NCBI GenBank assembly: GCA_016490735.1
Contig: JAEMWC010000034.1
Coordinates: 510,001-574,000, forward strand
Origin: Pachyseris speciosa
Lineage: Eukaryota > Cnidaria > Anthozoa > Scleractinia > Pachyseridae
DNA: 64,000 nucleotides
Direction: 5' to 3'
Shown here piece after piece: positions 51,039-61,060 of this stretch. The notes below the pieces were generated by a model that ran no database searches, was not told the DNA's origin, and worked only from the letters and a program-made list of their open reading frames with translations. The position numbers were made by a program, and so were the translations under genes. Every line of letters starts with the position of its first letter. The stretch's first letter is position 1.

Positions 51039-51128
51039 CTTTTTTCTTCTGTCTGATGCAAGACGTGGCAAAATCTCCGCGGTAGCACCTTTGGAATCTC
51101 TCCGCAGCCGGGGTAACGTTGTTATCAT
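51039..51128 (-). CDS. Possible first coding exon of gene B
   Basis: From an ATG with an in-frame upstream TAA, 30 codons (MITTLPRLRRDSKGATAEIL then PRLASDRRKK) end at an AAG|GTAACA donor, phase 0. The 49595-49758 exon needs an incoming phase of 1, so either an exon is missed between them, a different donor is used (AAAG|GTGCTA would fit), or this is not part of the gene. Confidence 0.35.
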
Positions 51129-53482
51129 GGCTAAATAGAAGCTTGAGGCTTATCACTTTTCACTTATCAAGTTGGTCTCTTATGACGTCGGGTTTCACGG
51201 CACGCGCTACACGTGCGTGCCGGATCTCAACCAATCAGAAAAAAGGAGAATTTTGGAACGAATCTCGCTGTGATAACAGTTGCGCGAGCTTTGAAAGTTT
51301 GAGAGAGTTTAACGCCAAGGTCCCGGTTCTTATCCAGTATTTTGTCGCAATTGTCATATTTTTTAAATCACGTGTGTAAATCAGCAAAGGTTTTAGAGTG
51401 ATATTATCGCTGCTATAAACCTGGGATTTCTCTGGGAGTTCACGGAAAATGTTTATGCGCATCCTTATAGCGCGCGCGCAATTCGTGTTGTAATGAGTAT
51501 CACCACACGTCATGCATTGATCGCGCGTGGAGAAATGTGGATAAAAATAGCGTTGTTTGAACAACAATAGCTTGCTATGAAGATAAATCATTCCAAGTTG
51601 TCAGAAAATTTTAATTTTAGAAATTATTGTTATTTTTCTTCCTACGCGTCATCAAAGCCCATGAGGTGGCAGAATTTGCAAATATCCGTCTCAGAGACGT
51701 GTTTAGCCAGCTACATGATGTTAAAAAGGGAAGATGATTTATATTAAAGTATTTAAAACAGCAGCGGCCGCGAAGGCTAAACTTTAGAATACCCCGCCAC
51801 TATTGCGTGACATTAATCTTCTGCTCCCGCAGTCCCGCAGTCAATATATTTGCATATGGAAACAAAAGTTCCGCAGTTCAAATATATGACTTTCATATAT
51901 TCATCCTGACAAAAGAGAAACACTTAAGAAGCACGCTCCCGCAGTCCTGCAGTCCCGTGGCTGTACTTTCCAATCATTATTAATCTTCTTTCAATGAAAA
52001 CATCCCGCCTCAAAGCCACTAATCAAAACACACGGTTATTCCCATGTCAATTCCGACTAGCTTTTTATTTTTATGTCATCGGCACGCAGCCCATATGCTA
52101 ATTCAACACTTTTTATTACATTTCAATAACGGCGCCTCACTTTCCAAAATATCCCGCCTCAAAGCCACCAATCAATACATAAAGGTTATTCCCATATCAA
52201 TTCTGACTTTTTAATCATTGTCACAAAGAGTGCCTTGTCAAAGCTGAACAAGCAGAACGAACAAACGTGGGTTTACGTTGGTAGCTGCGAAAGAAATTTT
52301 GACCCTTCCCTTGAGCCGAAACAAGCACGCTATACACGTGAATATGCCTCGTTCTTTAATCCATAAGCCCAAACAAGCATTCAAAGGTAATTAAATTAAA
52401 CCACTCATCCACGAAAAAGCTAAAAACGTTACCAGCTAAAAGTTACACCGCGTAATCTCTTTCATTTTTATTCTAAACCAGAACTAATTAGCAGGCATTT
52501 TCACTTATACGCCTCGATGGACGACTCGGTACACTGAGCTATTGGCACATGAAAAATGCTTTTGTACTCCTCGTTCTATAAGTGTGCTTTCTATACGTTT
52601 TCTCGACTAAAACAAGTACACCGCGGTGGATCATCGCTTTCTTTCACTACCACCGACACGAGCGAATGCATTCAATTTCTACTTGTCTACCGAGTAAGCG
52701 ATACGATGAACATTTGGATTGAACATTTGGAGATTTCGCAAGCCGACGTCCTCAAAAGTAACTTCCCACGGTGTGCGACAAACGCAGACTGCAGACTGCA
52801 GACTTGCAGACTACAGACCACAGGGTGCAGAGGAGTTCTGTTCGTTCGTACACGGCAAAGTCTCACCTTGTTAATTCCAAAATATGTTTACTTTGTACGA
52901 TAAAGATTGTCGAAATGAAATCCTTCTGATTTCTGTGATTTGTGAATGTTTTCTGCTTCCATATCCTTCTATATCCTCCGATCTTGTCTCTTTCTGGTAC
53001 GGTTTCAGCAATGTTTATTTGCATGTACCGCGGACCAAAGTACTGTGGGCGCTCACGGTTACAAAAGGTTGGCTTACAGTACAATACCGTTGGAAGTTGC
53101 GAAGGATATTTCGTCCCTTCACTTCTTACTACAACCGCGTATCTTCTGGCCTGTAACCACGCACGAGTGCAGGCCTTAACACGCGATCAGCCCCTAAACA
53201 TCTATAACATATTTGTGGGATATCCTGGAACAGGTACGTTTTACGCGCACAATCACGCAATCGTGGCGGGGTATTCTAAAATCGCTCCAAACTTAAATTT
53301 CTGGTATTCCTCTGCTGATCACGCGTGCTAGCTAGCTTTGCACACTTACTATTCTTTTGGTTCTTGTTCAGCTCGTGGCTCTTGCAACTTCACCGCCTTC
53401 GTCCGCCCTGTTGGATCAAGAAGAGCCCGCTGTCAAACAGCGGTTAGATCATCAACGTACTGAGAGAGACTGGTGACGATTA
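51129..53482. other. Region between divergent genes
   Basis: Holds a duplicated segment of about 145-bp period (CCCGCCTCAAAGCCAC[TC]AATCAA at 52008 and 52152), CCCGCAGTCC runs at 51825-51955, and a CTGCAGA microsatellite (52784-52812). The shared promoter region of the zinc-finger gene and gene B may lie here. I see no defined promoter. Confidence 0.5.
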
Positions 53483-53581
53483 ATGGCGGAAGAAGATGGA
53501 GCTCTTCAGGAAGAGCACATTTCTTCAGGAACTTCATGCCCAGGCACAAAAATATCAAAACGAAAACTTAAGAGATTACAA
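53483..53581 (+). CDS. Zinc-finger gene exon 1
   Basis: The ATG in TTAATGGCGG opens 33 codons, MAEEDGALQEEHISSGTSCP then GTKISKRKLKRLQ, ending CAA|GTGAGT at phase 0. Confidence 0.8.
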
Positions 53582-53688
53582 GTGAGTGAAATTACTAAAA
53601 CTCTCGATTTATTTTTTCGCTAAGATAGTGACTACATTGGTTACAGTTCGAGTGAGATCACCATCTCTAACAAAGACTTCAAACATTA

Positions 53689-53729
<41 letters not shown>

Positions 53730-53766
53730 TCGAGGGAGTGAAACACGAAAATTTGGTTTATCAACG

Positions 53767-53797
<31 letters not shown>

Positions 53798-53809
53798 GGA
53801 TTCGAATCC

Positions 53810-53840
<31 letters not shown>

Positions 53841-56800
53841 CGTTGATAAACCAAATTTTCGTACAAACATTATATACAGTCGAACCTGTATAAGCGGTCA
53901 CCCTCGGGGGAAAGAACTTAGATAAGAATGACCGAGACCAGATTTAGTGATCAGCGGTTTCGGTGAAAACATGGGTTTGTTGGGGGGTGGTGGTGGGGGG
54001 TGGTGTTCATTCTCGCGGGCTCATAAAAGGTGGTTGTGGTCCTTAGTTGTTATCAAAGGATTTCTCCCTTTGCCTTTACCTTTTTTTAACAGTTTATGCT
54101 CAAAGGACCTCAAAAATCATGTACTTGGTTAAGATCTCCTGCACTGAGTAGAACGTTAGTCCCTCTTTCGCCACTTAGTTCTTCAAGCATGAGGCTAAAA
54201 CAAGAAATGGCTGCACATTTTTGCATTGTGAGTGCAGCACATAATTCAAACTCCCCAGTCTCATACCCAGAGTCCTCAGGCTGTTTGGTCAGAGGGTGGA
54301 TGCCCGGGGAGACTCTGGGATAATGGACTGGCCATTTTCCCAGAAAATCTGGAGTAAAACAATGGATACCGTTATGGGTAAGCCAATCAAAAAATTTGAT
54401 TTTTCCATTATCCCAGAGTCTCTCCTGGAGACTAACCACTGGCCAAAGAGCCTGAGGACTCTGGGTACGAGATTGCAAGCTCCCTGGCTTTGTCAGTAGT
54501 CTCTTCTTTTGCACGCTCCTTCTCAGATCCAGATTTCATGTGGCCATTTTTTCACGAGCTGGTTTTGTTTTAGCCTTGATGAACTTAACGGTGAAAGAAG
54601 GACTGCTCATGGTCTATAACAAAGTAGAACTTAGTGTAAAAATGAACCAACAAAACAGCAATGCTAAGTTCCTACAGAGACTCCCCTCTCCTCTTCCATT
54701 TGGTGCTATTCTCAAGTACTCAGCTCAGTCCATTATTTAGTTAACAAAAAAATAACATTAAATACATTGACAATGTAACTAGTACTAATAAACTGGTAAG
54801 GGGGTCCAGAATAATAATTAATAATAATAATTTAGAACTTATATAGTGCATTTTCCATGTGTATATGATCAAATGCGCTTTACAAGCAGATGAAATTGGA
54901 ATTTGGAAATGTTGGTTTTTGTGGAGAGGGGAAAACCGGAGAACCCGGAGAAAAACCTCTCGGAGCAGAGAAGAGACCCAACAACAAACTCAACCCACAT
55001 ATGACGTCGAGTCCGGGAATCAAACCCGGGCCACATTGGTGGAAGGCGAGTGCCCTCACCACTGTGCCATCCCTGCTCCCCAAGAAAAGGCTTATAAAAC
55101 CTGGGCTCCCTAAAGTATGGTTTCAGTTCGTCTGCAGTTGGTATCTAATACTACCCACCCCTTTGTTTCCGTTGATTTGTCTTCTTTTTTTAAGGTTGAA
55201 GCTGCCTCAAAGTTAAGGTGCAAATTATGTGCTGACAAGACATTTACATCACTCAAGATGTATGATGACCACATGGCCTCCAGAAAGCACAGAAACAGGA
55301 AATTACGGAAAGATGCTTTGGGAGCCTGGGTTTGTGAGGCCTGTGATCTGACTCTAAGCTCACACAAAGAATGGGTAGGTACATGTTAATAATAACATAC
55401 AGGCCCCAGTTTTAAGAGTGGAAAACTCTCCAGCAGATATTAGTTGCTATCCACCAGATAAAATGTATCAGTTACAACACATTTCATCCGCTGCATAGCA
55501 ACTTATCCGCTGGATAGAGTTATCCACTCTTTGAACAACTGGGGCCAGAACTATTTCCAAAAGTGGGTCTAAATTTGTTTATTAATTTGTATACTTTCAT
55601 ATGATTGTCACTCTAAATTTTAAGTGTTGTCTTGAGGTTGCTTCTTAGCAAATCTCCTTATGTTATCAAAATTTGTAGCAGTAGAATAGATGTTAAACAT
55701 TTCAAAATCATGTCAGAATTTAGCTATTATTTCTATGATTTATAATTAGCATTTAGTGATGATCAATTGCCAGATATTTTTCTGTTTGTTTGTTTGCTTT
55801 TTGTTTACTTTATACATGTAATTCTGAAAAAAAATATAAAAGAAAACAATTAAACTTAATAAAACTTGATAGAGCAGTTTTCAATTGAATGTCAAAAGTA
55901 ATTCTCGCTTTGCTTTGGCTTTGCATTGCTTTGCTCTGTAATTGGCCAGGAAAACTCACGCCACTTTCTCAACCAAAACCAAAACCATTCGCAACTTGCG
56001 CACGTGTATTTTCCCGTCAGCTACATGTAATTCCTTTGTATTCTGATTTGCTCATTGCACTGCTTAGTTCTGTTGTGATTGGCTGTAGTAATTGCTTTGG
56101 TTTTGGTTTTACGACACTCAATTGAAAAGCACTCTAATCAACATTAATTAGAGATGGGCTGGTTAATGGATATTACCTACTGTATCAACTAGAAATTAAG
56201 CTGAAAGGTGAATCTTATAGGCCAATATTGTCCAAAGAATCAAATGTACTCCACGAAAATATGCCACTTTGAATAGGACAGACAAAAAAATTTTTAGTAA
56301 TAATCAGAGTTGGAGTACATTGGTTGATAATTCTATTTTAATTACAGTTTTGAAAAGACAAACAATGATAAACGCATCTGAAAAATTAGATTGCAGAGCT
56401 GTGCTGTAGCAGTGCCCAGGGGCTCCTGGTGACTTACTTTTACCTTTGCCGCGGGGCGACAAGGAAATCTTAGTTTTTGCACAAAATTACTATGCTTATG
56501 CTGGGCACCCTGAATTTCAAAGATTCAGAGTTTTGAGCTCCCCAAAATGTTTCTTATAGCACAGCCTTGGGCTGGTATTAACATTAGAAATATTGAGTCT
56601 GACAATATTTTTACAAGATCCTGCAATTCTGACTGCATGGGGCAGGGCATGAAAAATGGGGTTGTACTGTAACGTTAATAAAGGGTCCCCTACTTGCTAT
56701 ATGATAGTCTGCAACCAACTCCAATACAAAGCAATGTGAAGTTATACAGTGCAAAGCATGACTTATGGGCTGCTCAGAACTCAAGACCTTACTTGCAGTT

Positions 56801-57408
56801 TTAATTAAGGGACTAAGAGAGTACATAGTACATTGTACATAGTTTATATCTATTTTTAACTTTTATTTAGGGAAACATCATAGGGTTAACCTTTAGTTTT
56901 CCTTTTCAAGATGTTTTACAACTTTTAGTTTCCCCATCTTGAATAAATACGTTATGTCATGTCATGTCATGTCATGTTCTGTTGTGTTGTGTTGTGTTAT
57001 GTTATGTTACAAATTGTGTCCGAAAGCTTCTAATACTCCTAATGAAAATATAACTTAAGCTGTCATTGCCATTGTCGTTGTCATCATCATCATCATCATC
57101 TTTCTCATTATCATCACTACCACCACAACCACCATCACCACCACCATCACCATCACCATCATCATCAACATCATCATCACCACTACCACCAAAGCCATCA
57201 TCATCATCGTCATCAACACCATCATCACCATCATCATCATCATCATCATCACCACCACCATATCCATCATCATCATCATCATCAACACCATCTTGCCATC
57301 ATCATCATCATCGTCGTCATCATCAACAACAACAACATCATCATCATCATCATCATTAAAATCATAATCAACAACATCATCATCAACATCATCATCAACA
57401 TCGTCATC

Positions 57409-57442
<34 letters not shown>

Positions 57443-57493
57443 ACATCATCATCAACACCATCGTCATCATCATCATCATCACCACCACCACCG

Positions 57494-57532
<39 letters not shown>

Positions 57533-57842
57533 ACAACATCATCATCATCATTATCATCATCATCATCGCCATCGCCATTGTCATCATTACTTTTAGTTTA
57601 ACCAAACGATCCAGAAAGCAGCAGACTGATGTTTTATATTCACAAATGTAATGTCATTGTATTTTGATCGATAGACCAAGCACCTCTGTGGTCGAAGGCA
57701 CCATGACAAACTCAAGGAGTGGAGCACGAGGCTGTTTGTAACAAGTTCTCCAGTCACACAGCAGGAAATAGATTTACTGGATGACTCTCATTATGAGGAG
57801 ACTGAGGAAGAAACTGAGGAAGATGCCATGACAGAATTGTAG
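53483..57842 (+). CDS. Small protein with two U1-type C2H2 zinc fingers, complete, 3 exons
   Basis: The exons are 53483-53581, 55195-55374 and 57675-57842, all junctions phase 0 and GT-AG, giving 148 residues plus TAG. Finger 1 is C-X2-C-X13-H-X5-H (CKLCADKTF...DDHMASRKH) in exon 2. Finger 2 is C-X2-C-X12-H-X5-H (CEACDLTLSSHKEW|TKHLCGRRHH), split by intron 2. The long linkers and HX5H spacing are those of U1-type fingers (ZMAT/ZNF346-like), which often bind double-stranded RNA or sit in RNA-processing complexes. A basic KISKRKLKRLQ stretch precedes finger 1 and the C-terminus is acidic (YEETEEETEEDAMTEL). Role and partners are inferred only from the finger class. It appears intact; I cannot give a gene symbol. 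Confidence 0.85.
53746..53861. repeat. Perfect 116-bp palindrome
   Basis: Two 58-bp arms are exact complements, meeting at the centre TTCGAA. Each arm (ending CGAAAATTTGGTTTATCAAC) is the same sequence found once at 12599-12660. It looks like a head-to-head junction of two Penelope-type termini. It lies in intron 1 of the zinc-finger gene. Confidence 0.9.
54256..54475. repeat. Hairpin MITE with CCCAGAGTCCTCAGGCT ends
   Basis: TACCCAGAGTCCTCAGGCT and GAGACTCTGGGATAATGG on the left are mirrored by CCATTATCCCAGAGTCTC and AGCCTGAGGACTCTGGGTA on the right. Confidence 0.8.
54811..55081 (-). repeat. tRNA-derived SINE, second family, copy 2
   Basis: Nearly identical to 27387-27650, with the same orientation and (ATT)n tail. 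It sits about 110 bp before exon 2 of the zinc-finger gene. Confidence 0.8.
55195..55374 (+). CDS. Zinc-finger gene exon 2
   Basis: After a TTCTTTTTTTTAAG acceptor, 60 codons hold finger 1 and the first half of finger 2, ending TGG|GTAGGT. The frame is open upstream of the acceptor but that part is intronic. Confidence 0.85.
55402..55546. repeat. Hairpin MITE with GGCCCCAGTT ends
   Basis: GGCCCCAGTTTTAAGAGTGG is mirrored by CCACTCTTTGAACAACTGGGGCC. Inner words TATCCAC and TTATCCGC also pair. Confidence 0.75.
55870..56134. mobile_element. MITE with AGAGCAGTTTTCAATTGA ends
   Basis: AGAGCAGTTTTCAATTGAAT is mirrored by CTCAATTGAAAAGCACTCT. The interior has GCTTTGGCTTTG words and a mirrored AACCAAAACCAAAAC. 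It is non-coding. Confidence 0.75.
56940..57003. repeat. TGTCATG/TGTTGTG microsatellite
   Basis: Repeats of GTCAT, then GTTGT, then GTTAT. Confidence 0.85.
57060..57595. repeat. (ATC)n satellite in zinc-finger intron 2
   Basis: About 535 bp of CAT, CAC and CAA trinucleotides, ending about 80 bp before exon 3. It gives Ser/Pro-, His- and Met-rich frames that are not genes. Confidence 0.9.
57675..57842 (+). CDS. Zinc-finger gene exon 3 and stop
   Basis: After GATCGATAG, 55 codons and TAG complete finger 2 (TKHLCGRRHHDKLKEW) and encode the acidic tail. A possible AATAAA lies at 58157-58162 just past a hairpin repeat. Confidence 0.85.
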   Translation, partial: TKHLCGRRHHDKLKEWSTRLFVTSSPVTQQEIDLLDDSHYEETEEETEEDAMTEL

Positions 57843-57956
57843 TCAGTTAAACAATTAAGTCGGTAATGGGGTCAGTGAAGAGCAGTGCTGGGCTGTGAAG
57901 AGATTACGACACCGTTCTTTGAAGACTATTCTGATTTTTCTTATTTGGGATTAAGA

Positions 57957-58138
57957 ATAATACCCTTGGGTGCCAGAGGTTTTATTTTTCTTTCGCAAGG
58001 AGTGGTTAACCCACGAAACCCTAAAGCGAACGGCGAATGGATTTCCCTCGCCATGACAGCTTTGTGGCTTGGTGTCTCGGCTTCGCCGCTCACAGAAATC
58101 ATGCCAAAGGAAAAAACCCTCTGGTTCCCAGGGTATAA
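57957..58138. repeat. Hairpin repeat, full copy of the ACCCTGGGTGCCAGAGG family
   Basis: ATACCCTTGGGTGCCAGAGG is mirrored by CCTCTGGTTCCCAGGGTAT. It is related to 5646-5770 and lies just past the zinc-finger gene's stop. Confidence 0.7.
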
Positions 58139-58530
58139 GAATAAGTGAAAGCATGGAATAAAGTTTTCCGAAAGAACAGATATTCTGAAAGCGGAATACC
58201 CTTGGCGGAAGTGACCTGAAACCAGCGCGCAGAATGATCTGGACCGAGCGTCTGAACGTGACTTCCGGTGACAAGACACGGCCTTGGCGGCCTGCGCAAG
58301 ATTTTCCTGCCAAAACTTTCCCAAAAGAATGCACATTCTGGGTACCCCTAGTAAATTGCATTCTCTTTCAATGTAGTCGTAACATGGCTAGTCCTATACG
58401 ACCGTCGACACCTTTTGCAGTTTTGTGATTTCTCTGCGAACAAGAGCATAAAGCCCTCGTGGACAGTGTAGCCCACACATATAGCCTTTGGCAGGAGCCC
58501 ATTACTTGGTGCGTGCAGCTGCCATAAATC

Positions 58531-58818
58531 CCTGTAACGGCATTTTTTACAAGTAGGTCTATTTTTAGATAGGCCTTTCCAGCGAAAATAACTGTTTCCG
58601 ATGACGTCCGCTACTACTTTTAGTGTAAATACTGAAATTATCGCCTGAAATACTTTCACAACAATGAAGATCCTTCACATGTCTCGTAGCTAGTTATGTA
58701 CGTATTAAAAGTTTGTTCATTACGCAATCGCCTGTGATTGGCTATCCGAAGCCAATTCGTGGGAAATGTTTATCTAAAAATAAACCTACTTATGAAAACG
58801 CCGTTTCACAAACGCAGT
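58531..58818. repeat. Inverted repeat with TCTATTTTTAGATA arms
   Basis: ACAAGTAGGTCTATTTTTAG on the left (about 58548) is mirrored by CTAAAAATAAACCTACTTATG on the right (about 58773). MITE-like. Confidence 0.55.
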
Positions 58819-58819
58819 A

Positions 58820-59985
58820 TGGAAGTTGCGCGCTCCGGGTAACTTGGCTCGGTACGTTAAGTCACTACCCAGCGAGGCGATCGTCTGAACTGCGAGGAAG
58901 ATGTTGAGTACAGCCAGAATGATCTTGCCTGGTTTGTTGCCCAGTCTGGTGTTTTGTGGTGTCGATTTTCCAGATTAGCATTTCCTGTGGCTTTCACTGC
59001 AGTAGGGTTTAGATAGCAGATCAATGTTTTCAATCCAATTATCCTCAAAGCAGATTGCAGCTACTCCAATTAACGCTGTTGTATTGATCTTCACGCGATA
59101 AGACTACGTTTGCGGCAATCGTTATTGCAGACTGCAGATCTCACTACAAAACTTTGCAAAAGCACTGCTGTTTTTAAAAGTTCTTGACTTTTTATCATTT
59201 CATTTGACCTTGCTATCGAGTTTTGTCGTGTAGACTTGAAGCTTTGATCCAATAACGTTAATTGAAAAAGCTGTATAAAAATACTCTGCCAATTACCCAG
59301 TTCTGCAATACGCTGTATTAACATAAAACAAACACATTCCTTGGTGTTCAACACTTTGCAACGAAGAAAAAAGATCACGTACTCTCGTGTTAAATCGTCA
59401 GCTGTTGTGGTAACAGATTTGAGTTTACATAACTTTCACTTCCGCCTTATATAGTCTCCCCTGTCTCGCATTGAAAATGAATAACAAAATAACTGATAAT
59501 TATGTTGCTAAATCTGTCTCATATTCTTACCCAGAGTAGGCTAATATTCCTTTTTGTTTACCAAACAAAGGCCTAAATAGAGGCTGTAAGAGGGAGGAAA
59601 TCAACCTTTCTTCCAGCTAAGATTTATTGTTACCCAGTAACAGCTTTTTTCTTATCAATAACATCTTAATTTTTCCTCGAGGGCATCCTTGTTACGCTAG
59701 AATTTTGACTAATCCAATTTTAACCAATTGAACCTTAGCTGTATAAGCTTATCTACAAGTTGCTAACATGTCTGTGAGATGAATTTATTCAGTTAGATCA
59801 CGTACAAGTCGGGTTTGTCTCAACGTGCCACGGCTGAGTATATATACTGAAGACCCGGGGTGAAGAGTAGGAGACGATCGCTAAATGAATGGATCTTGCG
59901 TTGGTGGCTGTGTGGGTGTTTAAAACCGGGACGCCACTATGTGCCTTGTTCTTCCTATCGGGCAATCCCGCGTGTCTGACCCTAA
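58820..59985. other. Sequence without a supported feature
   Basis: No gene, RNA or clear repeat seen on either strand. Confidence 0.5.
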
Positions 59986-60095
59986 CCTGTTCCAGGCTCT
60001 GAGATATTTGGGGCAAGCGAAGAGCGAACCACGAAACATTTTCTTCGATCGTGCTCGCGCGTTCGCCCCAAATATCTGAGAGCATGGAACAGGCT
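59986..60095. repeat. Hairpin repeat CCTGTTCCAGGCTCTGAGAT
   Basis: TGTTCCAGGCTCTGAGATATTTGGGGC is mirrored by GCCCCAAATATCTGAGAGCATGGAACAGG, with minor mismatches. Confidence 0.75.
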
Positions 60096-60885
60096 TGTAT
60101 GACCCCACAACGGGAAATATACGCCCGCTGACGAAGTCCAAGGGATATCAGAAATAACTGAGCTGAATTTCCGCTACTGCAAGCTTCGCCGAAGTGGAGT
60201 GACTTTCCTTGTAACTTCAGCGGGTTCTTTGTTTGTTTTGTTTTTTTTCTATTTTTTTGTTTGTTTGTTTGTTTGTTTGTTTGTTTTTTCATTTTTATTT
60301 TGACTTTGTCCCATGGAACTAAACAGAAAATTCGCTTTTCCTTGTTTACTGTAAACTTACACAACGTAAATAAGCCGCATGCTTACTGAACTTGATTGGG
60401 GGCGTGAAGGGGTGCGTATTTGAGAACTGATTATCAGGGGAGAAAATACTTGGATGTCAAACGATCTTCTACAAAACAAGAGAGACACCCAAGGGTCACC
60501 GTAACGTAAAGGGCGAAAGAAAATGCGAGTCGTGTAATACGGCTGGTCTCTGTGATAATAAAATCTATGTTCAATCTGTCTATAGGCTGTTTTAGGCACA
60601 GGATTGCCATGCCTGTAACCCCCCCTCCCCTGTAACCCCCCCCCCCCCCCACCCCCTCATCCTTAACCAAAATGGGTACCACTATCTCTTTTTATATAGT
60701 GATCTAGCAAGCCATCCAGTCCCCAGCAAAAGTTACTCCTTCAAAAACTTTACTTTCTCTTTCCTCAGTCAGACAAAAACACGGCAGAAATGCTAAGACA
60801 GTAAGACAAGCTGGGAGCGGAATTGCTCAAACATCAATCATTAGTCTATGGTGAGGATTTCCTCTCATTTCGTGAGCCGTATACA

Positions 60886-61060
60886 CCTTATTCCAAAATG
60901 GCGGCCAATTTATTATTCTTTTGTTTGCATGTTAACTAGCCCTCTTTGCCTCATTTTCACTTCAAAATTCTTTTGTATTTTGCACATGTTGACGAGGCAA
61001 AGAGGGCTAATTAACATGCAAACAAAAGAATAATAAATTGGCCGCCATTTTGGAATAAGT
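60886..61060. mobile_element. Palindromic MITE, copy 3 of the CCAAAATGGCGGCC family
   Basis: Almost identical to 24643-24819: CCTTATTCCAAAATGGCGGC ... GCCGCCATTTTGGAATAAG. Confidence 0.85.

Noticed and set aside
57055..57605. Met-rich, Ser/Pro-rich and His-rich open frames
   Set aside because: Products of the (ATC)n satellite in intron 2 of the zinc-finger gene.
57941..58361. Overlapping 130-codon minus-strand frames
   Set aside because: Fall in the palindromic repeat of the ACCCTGGGTGCCAGAGG family; not genes.
59798..60364. 188-codon minus-strand open frame
   Set aside because: Runs through a hairpin repeat and a GTTT-rich low-complexity tract; no recognisable domain.
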